In this document: positions 1-7,976 of the stretch, piece after piece | Position numbering within the stretch: position 1 is the stretch's first letter | Layout of the letters: each line of letters opens with the position of its first letter | Source of the DNA: Caballeronia telluris | Lineage (GTDB): Bacteria > Pseudomonadota > Gammaproteobacteria > Burkholderiales > Burkholderiaceae | NCBI RefSeq assembly: GCF_001544495.1 | Contig: NZ_FCNZ02000017.1 | Coordinates: 1-64,000, forward strand | DNA length: 64,000 nucleotides | Reading direction: 5' to 3' | Program-made: the position numbers and the translations under genes | The notes under the pieces: model-generated | Database searches by the model: none | Told to the model about the DNA's origin: nothing | Seen by the model: only the letters and a program-made list of their open reading frames with translations

Positions 1-89
1 AGTCCGGCGGGGCCGCCGCCGACGATCACGACGTCATATTCCATCGACTCGCGGGGGCCGTACTGCTCGATGAGACTCTCCGGGGTCAT
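1..89 (-). CDS. Electron transfer flavoprotein-ubiquinone oxidoreductase, N-terminal fragment
   Basis: Only the first 29 codons lie in the window; the gene runs off the left edge. The translated start reads MTPESLIEQYGPRESMEYDV and continues into VIVGGGPAGL, a Rossmann FAD-binding GxGxxG motif. The short N-terminal extension before the FAD motif is typical of ETF-QO, the FAD/4Fe-4S inner-membrane enzyme that passes electrons from ETF to ubiquinone during beta-oxidation. A sequence reading AGGAGC lies just upstream of the ATG on the minus strand. With so little visible, another FAD-dependent oxidoreductase cannot be fully excluded. The adjacent SDR and thioesterase fit a fatty-acid or acyl-CoA setting. 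Confidence 0.7.
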   Translation of the reverse strand, partial: MTPESLIEQYGPRESMEYDVVIVGGGPAG

Positions 90-341
90 CCAATGCTCCT
101 ATGTACCGTTAGAATGCTTTTTTCGGGGATCGCGTATTGTCAGCGAAACGTCTGGTGGGGTGCAACCGACCATTCGCCTATTAGCACGATCGTACTATTT
201 ATGTGATAGCGTGCCGCCTTGACCCGAATGCGCATGCGAGCGCACGCGGCCAAGGCGGCCGCGAAACCGACGCACAACGAATCGCCGTGTTGCCGTGACC
301 GTGCCGGCGCGGCTGGATCAACCGAACAACAAGGAACCACA

Positions 342-1115
342 ATGGGCCGTTCGATCAATCTGGAAGGCAAGGTCGCGCTGATCACGGGCGCTTCCAGCGG
401 GCTCGGCAAGCGTTTCGCGCAAGTGCTGTCGCAGGCGGGCGCCAAGGTCGTCCTCGCGAGCCGGCGCACCGAGCGTCTGAAGGAACTGCGCGCCGAGATC
501 GAGGCGTCGGGCGGCGCGGCGCACGTCGTCGCGCTCGACGTCACCGATTCGCAGAGCATCAAATCGGCCGTCGCGCATGCGGAGACGGAAGCCGGCACCA
601 TCGACATCCTCGTCAACAACTCGGGCGTGTCCACGACGCAAAAGCTCACCGACGTCACGCCCGCCGACTTCGATTTCGTCTTCAACACCAACACGCGCGG
701 CGCCTTTTTTGTCGCGCAGGAAGTGGCGAAGCGCATGATCATGCGCGGCAACAGCGCGTCGAAGCCGGGTTACCGGATCATCAACATCGCGTCGGTCGCG
801 GGATTGCGCACGTTTCCGCAGATCGGCCTTTATGCGATGAGCAAGGCCGCCGTCGTCCATATGACCCGCGCGATGGCGCAGGAGTGGGGCCGCCACGGCA
901 TCAACGTGAACGCGATCTGCCCGGGCTATATCGACACCGAGATCAATCACCATCACTGGAAGACCGAGCAGGGCCAGAAGCTGATGTCGATGCTGCCGCG
1001 CCGGCGCGTCGGCAAGCCCGAGGACCTCGACGGACTTCTTCTGCTGCTCGCCGCGGACGAATCGCAGTTCATCAACGGCTCGATCATTTCCGCCGACGAC
1101 GGCTTCAATCTTTAA
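342..1115 (+). CDS. SDR family NAD(P)-dependent oxidoreductase
   Basis: A 257-residue classical short-chain dehydrogenase/reductase. The cofactor motif TGASSGLG is at residues 15-22. An NNSG motif at 92-95 replaces the usual NNAG. The catalytic triad is S151, Y164 and K168 (YAMSK). The family reduces or oxidises carbonyl/alcohol groups with NAD(P)H in the cytoplasm; the substrate cannot be read from sequence. I chose the ATG at 342 because AAGGAACC sits 4-11 bases upstream and the protein then begins with the normal SDR beta-strand. The frame stays open upstream without family-like residues. A thioesterase gene follows 28 bases later, so the two are probably co-transcribed and may act on acyl-CoA-type substrates. 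Confidence 0.9.
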   Translation: MGRSINLEGKVALITGASSGLGKRFAQVLSQAGAKVVLASRRTERLKELRAEIEASGGAAHVVALDVTDSQSIKSAVAHAETEAGTIDILVNNSGVSTTQKLTDVTPADFDFVFNTNTRGAFFVAQEVAKRMIMRGNSASKPGYRIINIASVAGLRTFPQIGLYAMSKAAVVHMTRAMAQEWGRHGINVNAICPGYIDTEINHHHWKTEQGQKLMSMLPRRRVGKPEDLDGLLLLLAADESQFINGSIISADDGFNL

Positions 1116-1143
1116 CCTTTAACGCCTGTTTCCGGACGCAGTA

Positions 1144-1584
1144 ATGAGCAACGAAAGCGACTTTCACCCTGTTTTTGAGATGTCCATGCCGATCCGCTGG
1201 GGCGACATGGACGCCTTCGGGCACGTCAACAACACCGTCTATTTCCGCTACATGGAGCAGGTGCGCATTTCCTGGTTCGAGCAACTCGGCATCGCGGGCG
1301 GCAACGGCGAGGGGCAGGGGCCCGTGATCGTCAATGCGTCGATGGAGTTTCTGAAGCAGCTTCATTATCCCGGCGACGTGATCGGCCGGATGTCGGTCGG
1401 CAAGCCCGGCCGCAGCAGTTTCGACACGCGTTTCGAGCTCTATCGCGCCGACGATCCCGCGACGCTCTATGCGAAGGGCGCCGCGAAATGCGTCTGGATC
1501 GACTATGCAGCGGGCAAGTCGGTGCCGATCCCCGACCTGCTGCGCCATACCATCGAGACGGCGGCGCCCGTCGTCGCGCCTTAA
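1144..1584 (+). CDS. Acyl-CoA thioesterase, 4HBT hotdog family (YbgC/FadM-like)
   Basis: A 146-residue single-domain hotdog protein. The motif WGDMDAFGHVNNTVYFRYME (residues 19-38) is the 4-hydroxybenzoyl-CoA thioesterase signature, with the catalytic Asp in GDMDAFGHVNN and the following long helix. Length matches the YbgC/FadM family, cytoplasmic enzymes that hydrolyse acyl-CoA thioesters. It follows the SDR gene closely on the same strand, suggesting an operon in acyl-CoA metabolism next to ETF-QO. Substrate chain length cannot be told. The convergent regulator gene ends only 7 bases away. Confidence 0.88.
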   Translation: MSNESDFHPVFEMSMPIRWGDMDAFGHVNNTVYFRYMEQVRISWFEQLGIAGGNGEGQGPVIVNASMEFLKQLHYPGDVIGRMSVGKPGRSSFDTRFELYRADDPATLYAKGAAKCVWIDYAAGKSVPIPDLLRHTIETAAPVVAP

Positions 1585-1591
1585 CCGAGTC

Positions 1592-2137
1592 TCAAGTCCC
1601 GAGAAGCCGCTGCAACAGTTCGGTCGCGTTGCCGGTATCGTACTTTCGCATCAGCCGCGCGCGATAGATGTCGACCGTGCGCGGGCTGATGTCGAGCACG
1701 CGGCCGATCTGCTTGCTGGTTTTGCCCATCACGAGTTGCGCGGCGATCTCCCGCTCGCGCGGCGTCAGTTCGATCGCGACGCGCCGCGTCGCGCTCAGGT
1801 CCTCGAAGGTCCAGATGCCCGCAGCGTGCGGTGCCGACAGATCCAGCGAACGACCGGTCACGTGGCACCAGAAGAGTTCGCCGTTCGCGCGCTTCATGAT
1901 GCGGTCGTCGGCGTAGCTGCCTTGCGCCGCCATCAGCGCGGCGATCCGCTCGCCGATGCGCGCGAATTCGTCCGGCGACGGGTACAGCACCTCGAAAGAC
2001 TGGCCGATCAGCGCGGTGCGCGGCGCGCCGAAGATCGCGCAGAGCGCCTCGTTGCAATCCTCGACGATTCTTTCCCGGGACAAAACGAGTCCGATGGGCG
2101 CAAGATGAAACGCGGTTTGGTAATCCAGTTCGGGCAT
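1592..2137 (-). CDS. PAS domain plus LuxR-type HTH transcriptional regulator
   Basis: A 181-residue protein with a PAS fold at roughly residues 8-115 ([17 protein letters not shown] ... [14 protein letters not shown]) and a GerE/LuxR DNA-binding domain at about 124-180, beginning [20 protein letters not shown]. There is no receiver domain with a phospho-acceptor Asp, so it is not a normal response regulator; a ligand or redox signal through the PAS domain is inferred. It is divergent from scoAB with about 206 bases between the start codons, so control of the CoA-transferase and of itself is the simplest guess. The bound signal is unknown. Confidence 0.85.
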   Translation of the reverse strand: MPELDYQTAFHLAPIGLVLSRERIVEDCNEALCAIFGAPRTALIGQSFEVLYPSPDEFARIGERIAALMAAQGSYADDRIMKRANGELFWCHVTGRSLDLSAPHAAGIWTFEDLSATRRVAIELTPREREIAAQLVMGKTSKQIGRVLDISPRTVDIYRARLMRKYDTGNATELLQRLLGT

Positions 2138-2343
2138 GTCGAGTGGTGTCGGGCGCGCCGCACGGCGAGGACAGTGCGGCGACTGCTTATGTATTTTTGC
2201 GTATTGTGCCGGATCGACTTGCCGTCGTACTCTTTCGTCACGCTAAAACGCCGCCGAGAGTCGTCAAGCGCAATAAAAATGCGACTCGCAGCGGCACCAA
2301 AAGCCGATTTTCGGTTGGTTCACAACATGGAAGGGACAAACAG

Positions 2344-3048
2344 ATGAACAAGGTCTATCCCGGCGCGAAAGAGGCGCTCGATGGCATCGTCAAGGATGGT
2401 CAGACATTCGCCGTCGGCGGCTTCGGGCTGTGCGGCATCCCGGAGGCGCTCATCGCGGCGCTGCGCGATTCGGGCGTGAAGGACATCACCTGCATCAGCA
2501 ACAACGCGGGTGTCGACGGCTTCGGTCTCGGCCTGTTGCTCGAGACGCGCCAGATCAAGAAGATGATTTCGTCGTACGTCGGCGAAAACAAGGAATTCGA
2601 GCGGCAATATCTCGCTGGCGAACTCGAACTCGAATTCACGCCGCAGGGCACGCTCGCCGAAAAGCTGCGCGCGGGCGGCTCGGGCATTCCGGCGTTCTTC
2701 ACGAACACGGGCTTCGGCACGATCATCGCGGACGGCAAGGAAACGCGCCAGTTCGGTGAAAACCACTACGTGCTCGAACATTCCCTGACCGCCGATGTCG
2801 CGCTCGTCAAGGCGTGGAAGGCGGACAAGTCCGGCAACCTGATCTACCGCCGCACGGCGCGCAACTTCAACCCGATGTGCGCGATGGCCGGCAAGATCAC
2901 GGTCGTGGAGGTGGAAGAAATCGTCGAAACCGGCGAACTCGATCCGGACGCGATCCATACGCCGGGCATCTTCGTGCAGCGCATCGTGCTGAACGCGAAT
3001 CCCGAGAAACGCATCGAACAACGCATCGTCCGCGCGAAAGGAGAATGA
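2344..3048 (+). CDS. scoA: 3-oxoacid CoA-transferase subunit A
   Basis: A 234-residue family I CoA-transferase alpha subunit. The glycine-rich CoA-binding segment [18 protein letters not shown] is near residues 22-39, and the late motifs [17 protein letters not shown] and [14 protein letters not shown] are typical of ScoA/AtoD/PcaI. It moves CoA from succinyl-CoA to a 3-oxoacid such as acetoacetate, working as a heterodimer with the next gene product in the cytoplasm. ATG 2344 was chosen because it gives the usual start and is preceded by GGAAGGGACAAACAG. Its stop overlaps the ATG of an ATGA junction with scoB, indicating translational coupling. A second paralogous pair, pcaIJ, lies at 20241-21606. 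Confidence 0.92.
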   Translation: MNKVYPGAKEALDGIVKDGQTFAVGGFGLCGIPEALIAALRDSGVKDITCISNNAGVDGFGLGLLLETRQIKKMISSYVGENKEFERQYLAGELELEFTPQGTLAEKLRAGGSGIPAFFTNTGFGTIIADGKETRQFGENHYVLEHSLTADVALVKAWKADKSGNLIYRRTARNFNPMCAMAGKITVVEVEEIVETGELDPDAIHTPGIFVQRIVLNANPEKRIEQRIVRAKGE

Positions 3049-3050
3049 CC

Positions 3051-3692
3051 ATGGCATGGACTCGTGATCAAATGGCCGCGCGCGCGGCGCAGGAACTGCA
3101 GGACGGCTTTTACGTGAACCTCGGCATCGGCTTGCCGACGCTCGTCGCCAACCATGTGCCGGCGGGCGTCGAGGTGTGGCTGCAGTCGGAAAACGGGCTG
3201 CTCGGCATCGGGCCGTCGCCGACGGAAGAAGAAGTCGACGCCGACCTCATCAACGCCGGCAAGCAGACGGTGACGACGCTGCCGGGCTCGTCGATCTTTT
3301 CGTCGGCGGATTCGTTCGCGATGATCCGCGGCGGCCACATCAACCTCGCCATCCTCGGCGCGATGCAGATCAGCAAGACGGGCGATCTCGCCAACTGGAT
3401 GATCCCGGGCAAGATGATCAAGGGCATGGGCGGCGCGATGGACCTCGTGGCGGGCGTCAAGCGCGTCGTCGTGCTGATGGAGCACGTCGCAAAGGGCGAC
3501 CAGCACAAGATCCTCGAAGAATGCACGCTGCCGCTGACGGGCGTGGGCGTCGTGAACCGGATCATCACGGACCTGGGCGTGATCGACGTCACCGAGAACG
3601 GGCTGAAGCTGGCCGAACTGGCAGACGGCGTCACGGCTGAAGAGATTCAGCAGAAGACCGGCGCGCCGCTGGACGTGAGCGGCGTGAAATAA
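3051..3692 (+). CDS. scoB: 3-oxoacid CoA-transferase subunit B
   Basis: A 213-residue beta subunit partnering ScoA. The catalytic glutamate lies in [12 protein letters not shown] (E47), which forms the glutamyl-CoA intermediate in this family. The motifs [15 protein letters not shown] and [18 protein letters not shown] are also typical. Two in-frame ATGs compete: 3045, which overlaps the scoA stop as ATGA, and 3051. The GGAG at 3040-3043 is 1 base from 3045 but 7 bases from 3051, so I chose 3051. An intrinsic terminator follows at 3718. Confidence 0.92.
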   Translation: MAWTRDQMAARAAQELQDGFYVNLGIGLPTLVANHVPAGVEVWLQSENGLLGIGPSPTEEEVDADLINAGKQTVTTLPGSSIFSSADSFAMIRGGHINLAILGAMQISKTGDLANWMIPGKMIKGMGGAMDLVAGVKRVVVLMEHVAKGDQHKILEECTLPLTGVGVVNRIITDLGVIDVTENGLKLAELADGVTAEEIQQKTGAPLDVSGVK

Positions 3693-3717
3693 GCGCTGCG
3701 GGTTGCGTCGGTAAAAG

Positions 3718-3755
3718 GCGGGCGAAGCGTGAGGCTTCGCCCGCTTTCCTTTTTT
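3718..3755 (+). terminator. Intrinsic terminator after scoAB
   Basis: An 11-bp perfect GC-rich stem (3718-3728 with 3734-3744), a 5-base loop, then a T-rich tract to 3755. It closes the scoAB operon. Confidence 0.9.
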
Positions 3756-3882
3756 GGGCCGTCTTTTTGCTTGGGCACACTGGCCGTGTTCGCACTTGTC
3801 CGTTCGGCGAACGTGGCGCGAGGCGCGCAATCTCGGCAGCCAAACTGTTTACAATCGATTCGACTCTCATCGAGGAAAGCCC

Positions 3883-4806
3883 ATGTCCATGCCCATCGTC
3901 GAAGCTACGCCCCTGAAGTCCACGGCAGCCGAGCCGCGCCAGCGCTACGTGCAGTGCGCGAGCCCGGCGGGATTGCATCGCGTTGCGTACACGGAATGGG
4001 GCGATCCGGCGAATCCGCGCGTGCTGCTCTGCGTACATGGGCTCACGCGCTCGGGCCGCGACTTCGACGCGCTCGCCCGCGCGCTTTGCCGGGAGTATCG
4101 CGTGGTGTGTCCGGATGTCGCCGGGCGCGGCCTGTCGGACTGGCTCGCCGAGCCGAAGTACTACGGCGTGCCGCAATACATCGCCGACATGGTGACGCTT
4201 ATCGCGCGGCTGAACGTCGAGACGGTGGACTGGTTCGGCACCTCCATGGGCGGGCTGATCGGCATGGCGCTCGCGGGCCTGCCGAACACGCCGATCCGCA
4301 AGATGCTGCTGAACGACGTCGGACCGCACATCGAGCCGGTGGCGCTGCAGCGCATCGGCCAGTACCTCGGCAAGCCCGCCGAATTCGCGACGCTCGATGA
4401 AGGCATCGTCCATGCGTCGACGCTCGCGGCATCGTTCGGCACCTTGACGGACGAAGAATGGGCCCAGATCAACACGCCGCTTTTGCGTGAGCGCGAAGGG
4501 CGCTGGGGTTTTCGCTACGACCCGGGCATCGCGTTGCCGTTCGCCGCCGCGACCGACGAAACCAATGCCGCCGGCGAGGCGTTCCTGTGGCACTCGTTTG
4601 TCTCGATAAAGTCGCCGGTGCTCGTCGTGCGCGGCGAAACGTCCGATTTGCTGTCGCGCGAGACGGTTGAGCAAATGGTCGCGCGGGGCCAGGCGGTCGA
4701 GAGTTGCGAGATGGCGGGTGCGGGGCACGCGCCCGCGTTTCTCGCGGCGGAACAGATCGAGGTCGCGCGGCGCTTCTTTCTCGAAAACAGATCGGACGGG
4801 GCATAA
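3883..4806 (+). CDS. Alpha/beta fold hydrolase
   Basis: A 307-residue alpha/beta hydrolase. The oxyanion-hole region is LLCVHGLTRSGRDF (48-61), the nucleophile elbow is GTSMGG with S121, and the late GAGHAP motif supplies the catalytic His. The fold covers esterases, lipases and C-C hydrolases; the substrate is not evident. The start at 3883 follows GAGGAAAGCCC. The strings of a typical epoxide hydrolase or haloperoxidase are absent, so I give no narrower name. The RidA-like gene follows after 54 bases on the same strand. Confidence 0.88.
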   Translation: MSMPIVEATPLKSTAAEPRQRYVQCASPAGLHRVAYTEWGDPANPRVLLCVHGLTRSGRDFDALARALCREYRVVCPDVAGRGLSDWLAEPKYYGVPQYIADMVTLIARLNVETVDWFGTSMGGLIGMALAGLPNTPIRKMLLNDVGPHIEPVALQRIGQYLGKPAEFATLDEGIVHASTLAASFGTLTDEEWAQINTPLLREREGRWGFRYDPGIALPFAAATDETNAAGEAFLWHSFVSIKSPVLVVRGETSDLLSRETVEQMVARGQAVESCEMAGAGHAPAFLAAEQIEVARRFFLENRSDGA

Positions 4807-4860
4807 TATTGGGCTCGGCGGCGCGCTCATCCCGGGCGCGCGCACACCAAAGGGACACCC

Positions 4861-5214
4861 ATGGCAGTTACTCGTCATCACGTCGGCGCGCGTCTTTCCG
4901 AAATCGCGATTCACAACGGAACGGTCTATCTGGCGGGCCAGATCGCCGAAGACACGGAACAGGACATCAGCGGCCAGACCCGCGAAGTGCTCGGCCACAT
5001 CGACCGTCTGCTCGAAGAAGCCAACAGCGACAAGTCGCATCTGCTGTCGGTGCAGATCTATGTCTCCGACATGGCGAATTTCCCCGCGATGAACGCCGTG
5101 TGGGACACGTGGGTCGCCGCCGGCAACACGCCGCCGCGCGCTACCGTCGAAGCCAAGCTCGCGAATCCGGCGTGCCTCGTCGAAGTCGTCGTGGTGGCGG
5201 CGCAGCGTAGCTAG
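4861..5214 (+). CDS. RidA family protein (reactive intermediate/imine deaminase-like)
   Basis: A 117-residue YjgF/YER057c/UK114 (Rid) protein. It shows the trimer-forming core NGTVYLAGQIAED near 19-31, LLSVQIYVSDMANFPAMN, and the PPRATVEAKLANP motif, with an Arg at the position used to bind 2-imino/2-oxoacids in RidA. The family hydrolyses reactive enamine/imine intermediates from PLP enzymes, but several Rid subgroups lack this activity. It is probably co-transcribed with the hydrolase before it and relA after it (24 bases). Confidence 0.9.
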   Translation: MAVTRHHVGARLSEIAIHNGTVYLAGQIAEDTEQDISGQTREVLGHIDRLLEEANSDKSHLLSVQIYVSDMANFPAMNAVWDTWVAAGNTPPRATVEAKLANPACLVEVVVVAAQRS

Positions 5215-5238
5215 GCCTTTCGCTGTCGCTTTGATCGC

Positions 5239-7482
5239 ATGACCGATACCGCCGTTTCCCCCGAACTGTTGCCCGAGCCGTCCTTCGACGACGCGCTCGC
5301 GTTCGTGCGCGAGCACGCGGGCGACGCGCGGCTCGTGAGCGGCGAGCCGCTCGTCGAGCACGCGCTGGGAACGGCGCGCATCGTGCAGTCGCTTAACATC
5401 GACTCGCACGCGGTCGCGGCGGCTGCGCTCTTCACCCTGGCGCCGCATCTCGACGATCCGACGCATGCGATCGGCGAGCGCTTCGGCCCGGAAGTGGAGG
5501 CGCTCGTGTCGGACGTGCGCAAGCTCGCGCGGCTCGGCTCGGTCAGTTCGCGCGCGACGCAGGCGGTGTTGCCCGAAAGCGGGCGCGATGCGCAGGCCGC
5601 GCGCCGGGCGCAGGTCGAGGCGCTGCGCAAGATGTTCCTCGCGTTCGCGCAGGACATCCGCGTGGTGCTGATCCGGCTCGCGTCGCGCGTGCAGTCGCTG
5701 CGCTACTACGCGGCGCAGAAGACCCAGCCGCCGCCGGACGTGCCGCGCGAGACGCTCGAAATCTACGCGCCGCTCGCGAACCGGCTCGGCATCTGGCAAC
5801 TGAAGTGGGAACTCGAAGACCTCGCGTTCCGCTTCGAAGACCCCGTCACCTACAAGCGCATCGCGAAGCTGCTCGACGAGCGGCGGGTCGAGCGCGAATC
5901 GTATGTGACGAGCGCGATCGCCCGGCTGCAGACCGAGCTTGCGACCGCGCACATCAAGGCCGAGGTGAGCGGCCGGCCGAAGCACATCTACAGCATCTGG
6001 AAGAAGATGCGCGGCAAGGAGCTCGACTTCGCCGAACTGAACGACGTGCGCGCGTTTCGCGTGATCGTCGATGACATCAAGGATTGCTACACGGTGCTCG
6101 GCATCGTGCACAACCTGTGGCAGCCGGTGCCGAAGGAATTCGACGACTACATCTCGCGGCCGAAGCCCAACGGCTACAAGTCGCTGCACACGGTCGTGAT
6201 CGGCGACGACGGCCGCGCGTTCGAAGTGCAGATCCGCACGCACGAGATGCATCGTTTCGCGGAATACGGTGTCGCGGCGCACTGGCGCTACAAGGAAGCC
6301 GGCACGCGCGGTTATGCGGGCCAGGTGACGGCGAGCGAGAAGTACGACGAGAAGATCGCGTGGCTGCGGCAGTTGCTCGCGTGGAAGGACGACGTGTCCG
6401 ACACCGAACGGCCGGGGTCCGGGCCTGGGCCTGGGTGGCAGCAGTTGCGCGACGCCACGCTCGACGACGACCACATCTACGTGCTCACGCCGCAGGCGCG
6501 CGTGATCGCGCTGCCACAGGGCGCGACGGCCGTCGATTTCGCCTATCACCTGCATAGCGAACTCGGGCACCGGTGCCGCGGCGCGCGCGTCGACGGCGCG
6601 ATGGTGCCGCTCAACACGCCGCTGCAAAACGGCCAGACGGTCGAGATCGTCGCGGTGAAGGAGGGCGGCCCCTCGCGCGACTGGCTCAACCCGCAACTCG
6701 GCTACCTGCACAGCGCGCGCGCGAAGCAGAAGGTGCGCGCGTGGTTCAACGCGGTCGAGGCTGAGGAGAACATCGCGTCGGGCCGGGCGATCGTCGAAAA
6801 GACGTTGCAGCGCGAAGGCCGGACGTCGGTCAATCTGGACCAGCTTGCCGCCAAGCTCGGCTTCAAGACGCCCGAGGAACTCTACGCGCTCGTCGCGAAG
6901 GAAGAATTCAGCCTGCGACACATCGAGCAGGCGCTCTCCGACACGCCGCCGCCCGAGCCCGAACCCGAAGCGCCCGAGCAGTTTGAAAAGCGCAGCAGTG
7001 GGCAGAGCGTGGCGGCGGGGGCATCGACGGGCGTGCTGGTCGTCGGCGTCGATGCGCTCCTCACGCAGCTCGCGCGTTGCTGCCGCCCGGCGCCGCCGGA
7101 CCCGATCGCGGGTTTCGTGACGCGCGGCAAGGGCATGTCGATCCATCGCAGCGACTGCGCGACCTTCAAGCGGATGGCCGACCGTTCGCCCGAGCGCGTG
7201 CTGCACACGACCTGGTCGGCGGACGTGATGGGCGGGCGCGGGCAGTCGGTGTATCCGGTCGATCTGGCGGTCGAATCCGCCGACCGGCAGGGGCTGCTGC
7301 GCGACATTTCGGAAGTGTTCGCGCGTGAAAAGATCAACGTCGTCGGCGTAAAGAGCCAGAGCCGGCGCAATATCGCGTACATGCACTTCACGGTCGAGGT
7401 GTCGAATGCCGCGCAGATTCAGCGCGCCTGCACGCTGCTCGGCGAGGTGCAGGGCGTGATTCGTGCTTCGCGCCGCGCCTGA
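5239..7482 (+). CDS. relA: GTP pyrophosphokinase RelA, (p)ppGpp synthetase
   Basis: A 747-residue RelA/SpoT homologue. The N-terminal HD-like region is degenerate, with LFTLAPHLDD where hydrolases keep an HD pair, so hydrolase activity is not expected. The synthetase domain spans about 245-350. It carries EFDD at residues 300-303, the acidic EXDD signature of monofunctional RelA enzymes (SpoT-type enzymes carry RXKD), followed by PKPNGYKSLHT. A TGS domain starts near 409 and an ACT domain fills about 671-745. RelA makes ppGpp on ribosomes stalled with uncharged tRNA. It sits directly before tRNA-Val and the thrS block. The start is the first ATG of the frame, with only a weak ribosome-binding site. 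Confidence 0.93.
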   Translation: MTDTAVSPELLPEPSFDDALAFVREHAGDARLVSGEPLVEHALGTARIVQSLNIDSHAVAAAALFTLAPHLDDPTHAIGERFGPEVEALVSDVRKLARLGSVSSRATQAVLPESGRDAQAARRAQVEALRKMFLAFAQDIRVVLIRLASRVQSLRYYAAQKTQPPPDVPRETLEIYAPLANRLGIWQLKWELEDLAFRFEDPVTYKRIAKLLDERRVERESYVTSAIARLQTELATAHIKAEVSGRPKHIYSIWKKMRGKELDFAELNDVRAFRVIVDDIKDCYTVLGIVHNLWQPVPKEFDDYISRPKPNGYKSLHTVVIGDDGRAFEVQIRTHEMHRFAEYGVAAHWRYKEAGTRGYAGQVTASEKYDEKIAWLRQLLAWKDDVSDTERPGSGPGPGWQQLRDATLDDDHIYVLTPQARVIALPQGATAVDFAYHLHSELGHRCRGARVDGAMVPLNTPLQNGQTVEIVAVKEGGPSRDWLNPQLGYLHSARAKQKVRAWFNAVEAEENIASGRAIVEKTLQREGRTSVNLDQLAAKLGFKTPEELYALVAKEEFSLRHIEQALSDTPPPEPEPEAPEQFEKRSSGQSVAAGASTGVLVVGVDALLTQLARCCRPAPPDPIAGFVTRGKGMSIHRSDCATFKRMADRSPERVLHTTWSADVMGGRGQSVYPVDLAVESADRQGLLRDISEVFAREKINVVGVKSQSRRNIAYMHFTVEVSNAAQIQRACTLLGEVQGVIRASRRA

Positions 7483-7571
7483 GTGTTGATCTAAGGTATT
7501 GAATCGGAAGCGTATTTGGCGGGAAGTTAAACGTATCGACGAATATTTTCACAGTCACTGCATAAAAACAC

Positions 7572-7600
7572 TTGCCAAGATTCAAAACGGTCCATATAAT
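7572..7600 (+). promoter_or_regulatory. Sigma-70 promoter of tRNA-Val (and possibly thrS)
   Basis: TTGCCA at 7572-7577, a 17-base spacer, and a perfect TATAAT at 7595-7600. Expected transcription start is about 7607, just before the tRNA at 7613. Confidence 0.85.
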
Positions 7601-7612
7601 TTCGTCTTCTTC

Positions 7613-7689
7613 AGGCTCGTAGCTCAGCTGGTTAGAGCACCACCTTGACATGGTGGGGGTCGTTGGTTCGAGTCCAATCGAGCCTACCA
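7613..7689 (+). tRNA. tRNA-Val (GAC)
   Basis: A 77-base tRNA. The acceptor stem AGGCTCG pairs with CGAGCCT, the D-arm begins AGCTCAGCTGG, and the anticodon loop is TTGACAT with anticodon GAC. The T-arm GGTTCGAGTCC and an encoded CCA end are present. It is preceded by a near-consensus promoter. Confidence 0.97.
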
Positions 7690-7698
7690 ACGAAAACG

Positions 7699-7720
7699 AA
7701 ATCCCGGTTCGCCGGGGTTT
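7699..7720 (+). terminator. Hairpin with TTCG tetraloop just after tRNA-Val
   Basis: The 9-bp arms AAATCCCGG and CCGGGGTTT (one T:G pair) enclose a TTCG tetraloop, 10 bases after the tRNA. Only three T residues follow, so it may be a weak terminator or a processing and stability hairpin. Read-through into the thrS leader remains possible. Confidence 0.5.
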
Positions 7721-7763
7721 CAACACCGCAGGAAGCGCCTCGGCGCTAAAGGCGATCAAAAAG

Positions 7764-7808
7764 ATGGCACCGCGAACGTTGACCGAAACAACTTCGGAGC
7801 GACGCTAG
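7764..7808 (+). CDS. Candidate threonine-rich leader peptide of thrS
   Basis: A 14-codon reading frame, ATG to TAG, encoding MAPRTLTETTSERR. Four of its 14 residues are threonine (codons ACG, ACC, ACA, ACT, one of each), clustered at positions 5-10. AAAGG lies 12-16 bases upstream as a possible ribosome-binding site. It lies between tRNA-Val and thrS, and an intrinsic terminator (7848-7884) separates it from the thrS start. That layout matches amino-acid-specific attenuators such as thrL or pheM. The residues and the terminator are read directly; the regulatory role is inference. A 14-codon frame can occur by chance, but four threonines next to a threonyl-tRNA synthetase is suggestive. Confidence 0.55.
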   Translation: MAPRTLTETTSERR

Positions 7809-7862
7809 TCGAGGACCTCTTTCGCCCTTGTGGTGTGTAAGAAAGTGAATGCGGCCCCTCGA
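7809..7862 (+). promoter_or_regulatory. Candidate antiterminator pairing in the thrS leader
   Basis: TCGAGG at 7809-7814, directly after the leader-peptide stop codon, is exactly complementary to CCTCGA at 7857-7862. The latter overlaps the 5' arm and loop of the terminator. A ribosome stalled on the Thr codons would leave 7809-7814 free to pair and block the terminator. A ribosome at the stop codon would cover it. Six base pairs is short, so this is a hypothesis. Confidence 0.35.
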
Positions 7863-7884
7863 ATGTGGGGCCGCATTTTTTTTT
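7848..7884 (+). terminator. Intrinsic terminator upstream of thrS (putative attenuator)
   Basis: An 11-bp perfect stem (7848-7858 with 7867-7877), an 8-base loop, and nine T residues from 7876. It stands 92 bases before the thrS ATG. No complete gene other than the tRNA and the leader peptide lies in front of it, so an attenuator role is likelier than simple operon termination. Confidence 0.88.
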
Positions 7885-7976
7885 GCCTATTTGAATTGCC
7901 TGCTGTTGCCCTTGGAGTCCGAAGGGCATGGCTGATTTGAACTTGATCGCCGTGTGCCGGCGTCTTGGAGAACGAA

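Noticed and set aside
1469-2347. A 292-codon plus-strand frame opposite the PAS-HTH regulator
   Set aside because: Shadow; the minus strand has both a PAS and an HTH motif.
3631-7386. A 1251-codon open frame on the minus strand opposite relA and the hydrolase genes
   Set aside because: It is the antisense frame of high-GC genes: Arg/His/Ala/Asp-rich composition with no domain, and both plus-strand genes have clear motifs.
7388-7759. A minus-strand frame containing GLEPTTPTMSRWCSNQLSYE
   Set aside because: This string is the familiar translation of the antisense strand of a tRNA gene, here tRNA-Val.
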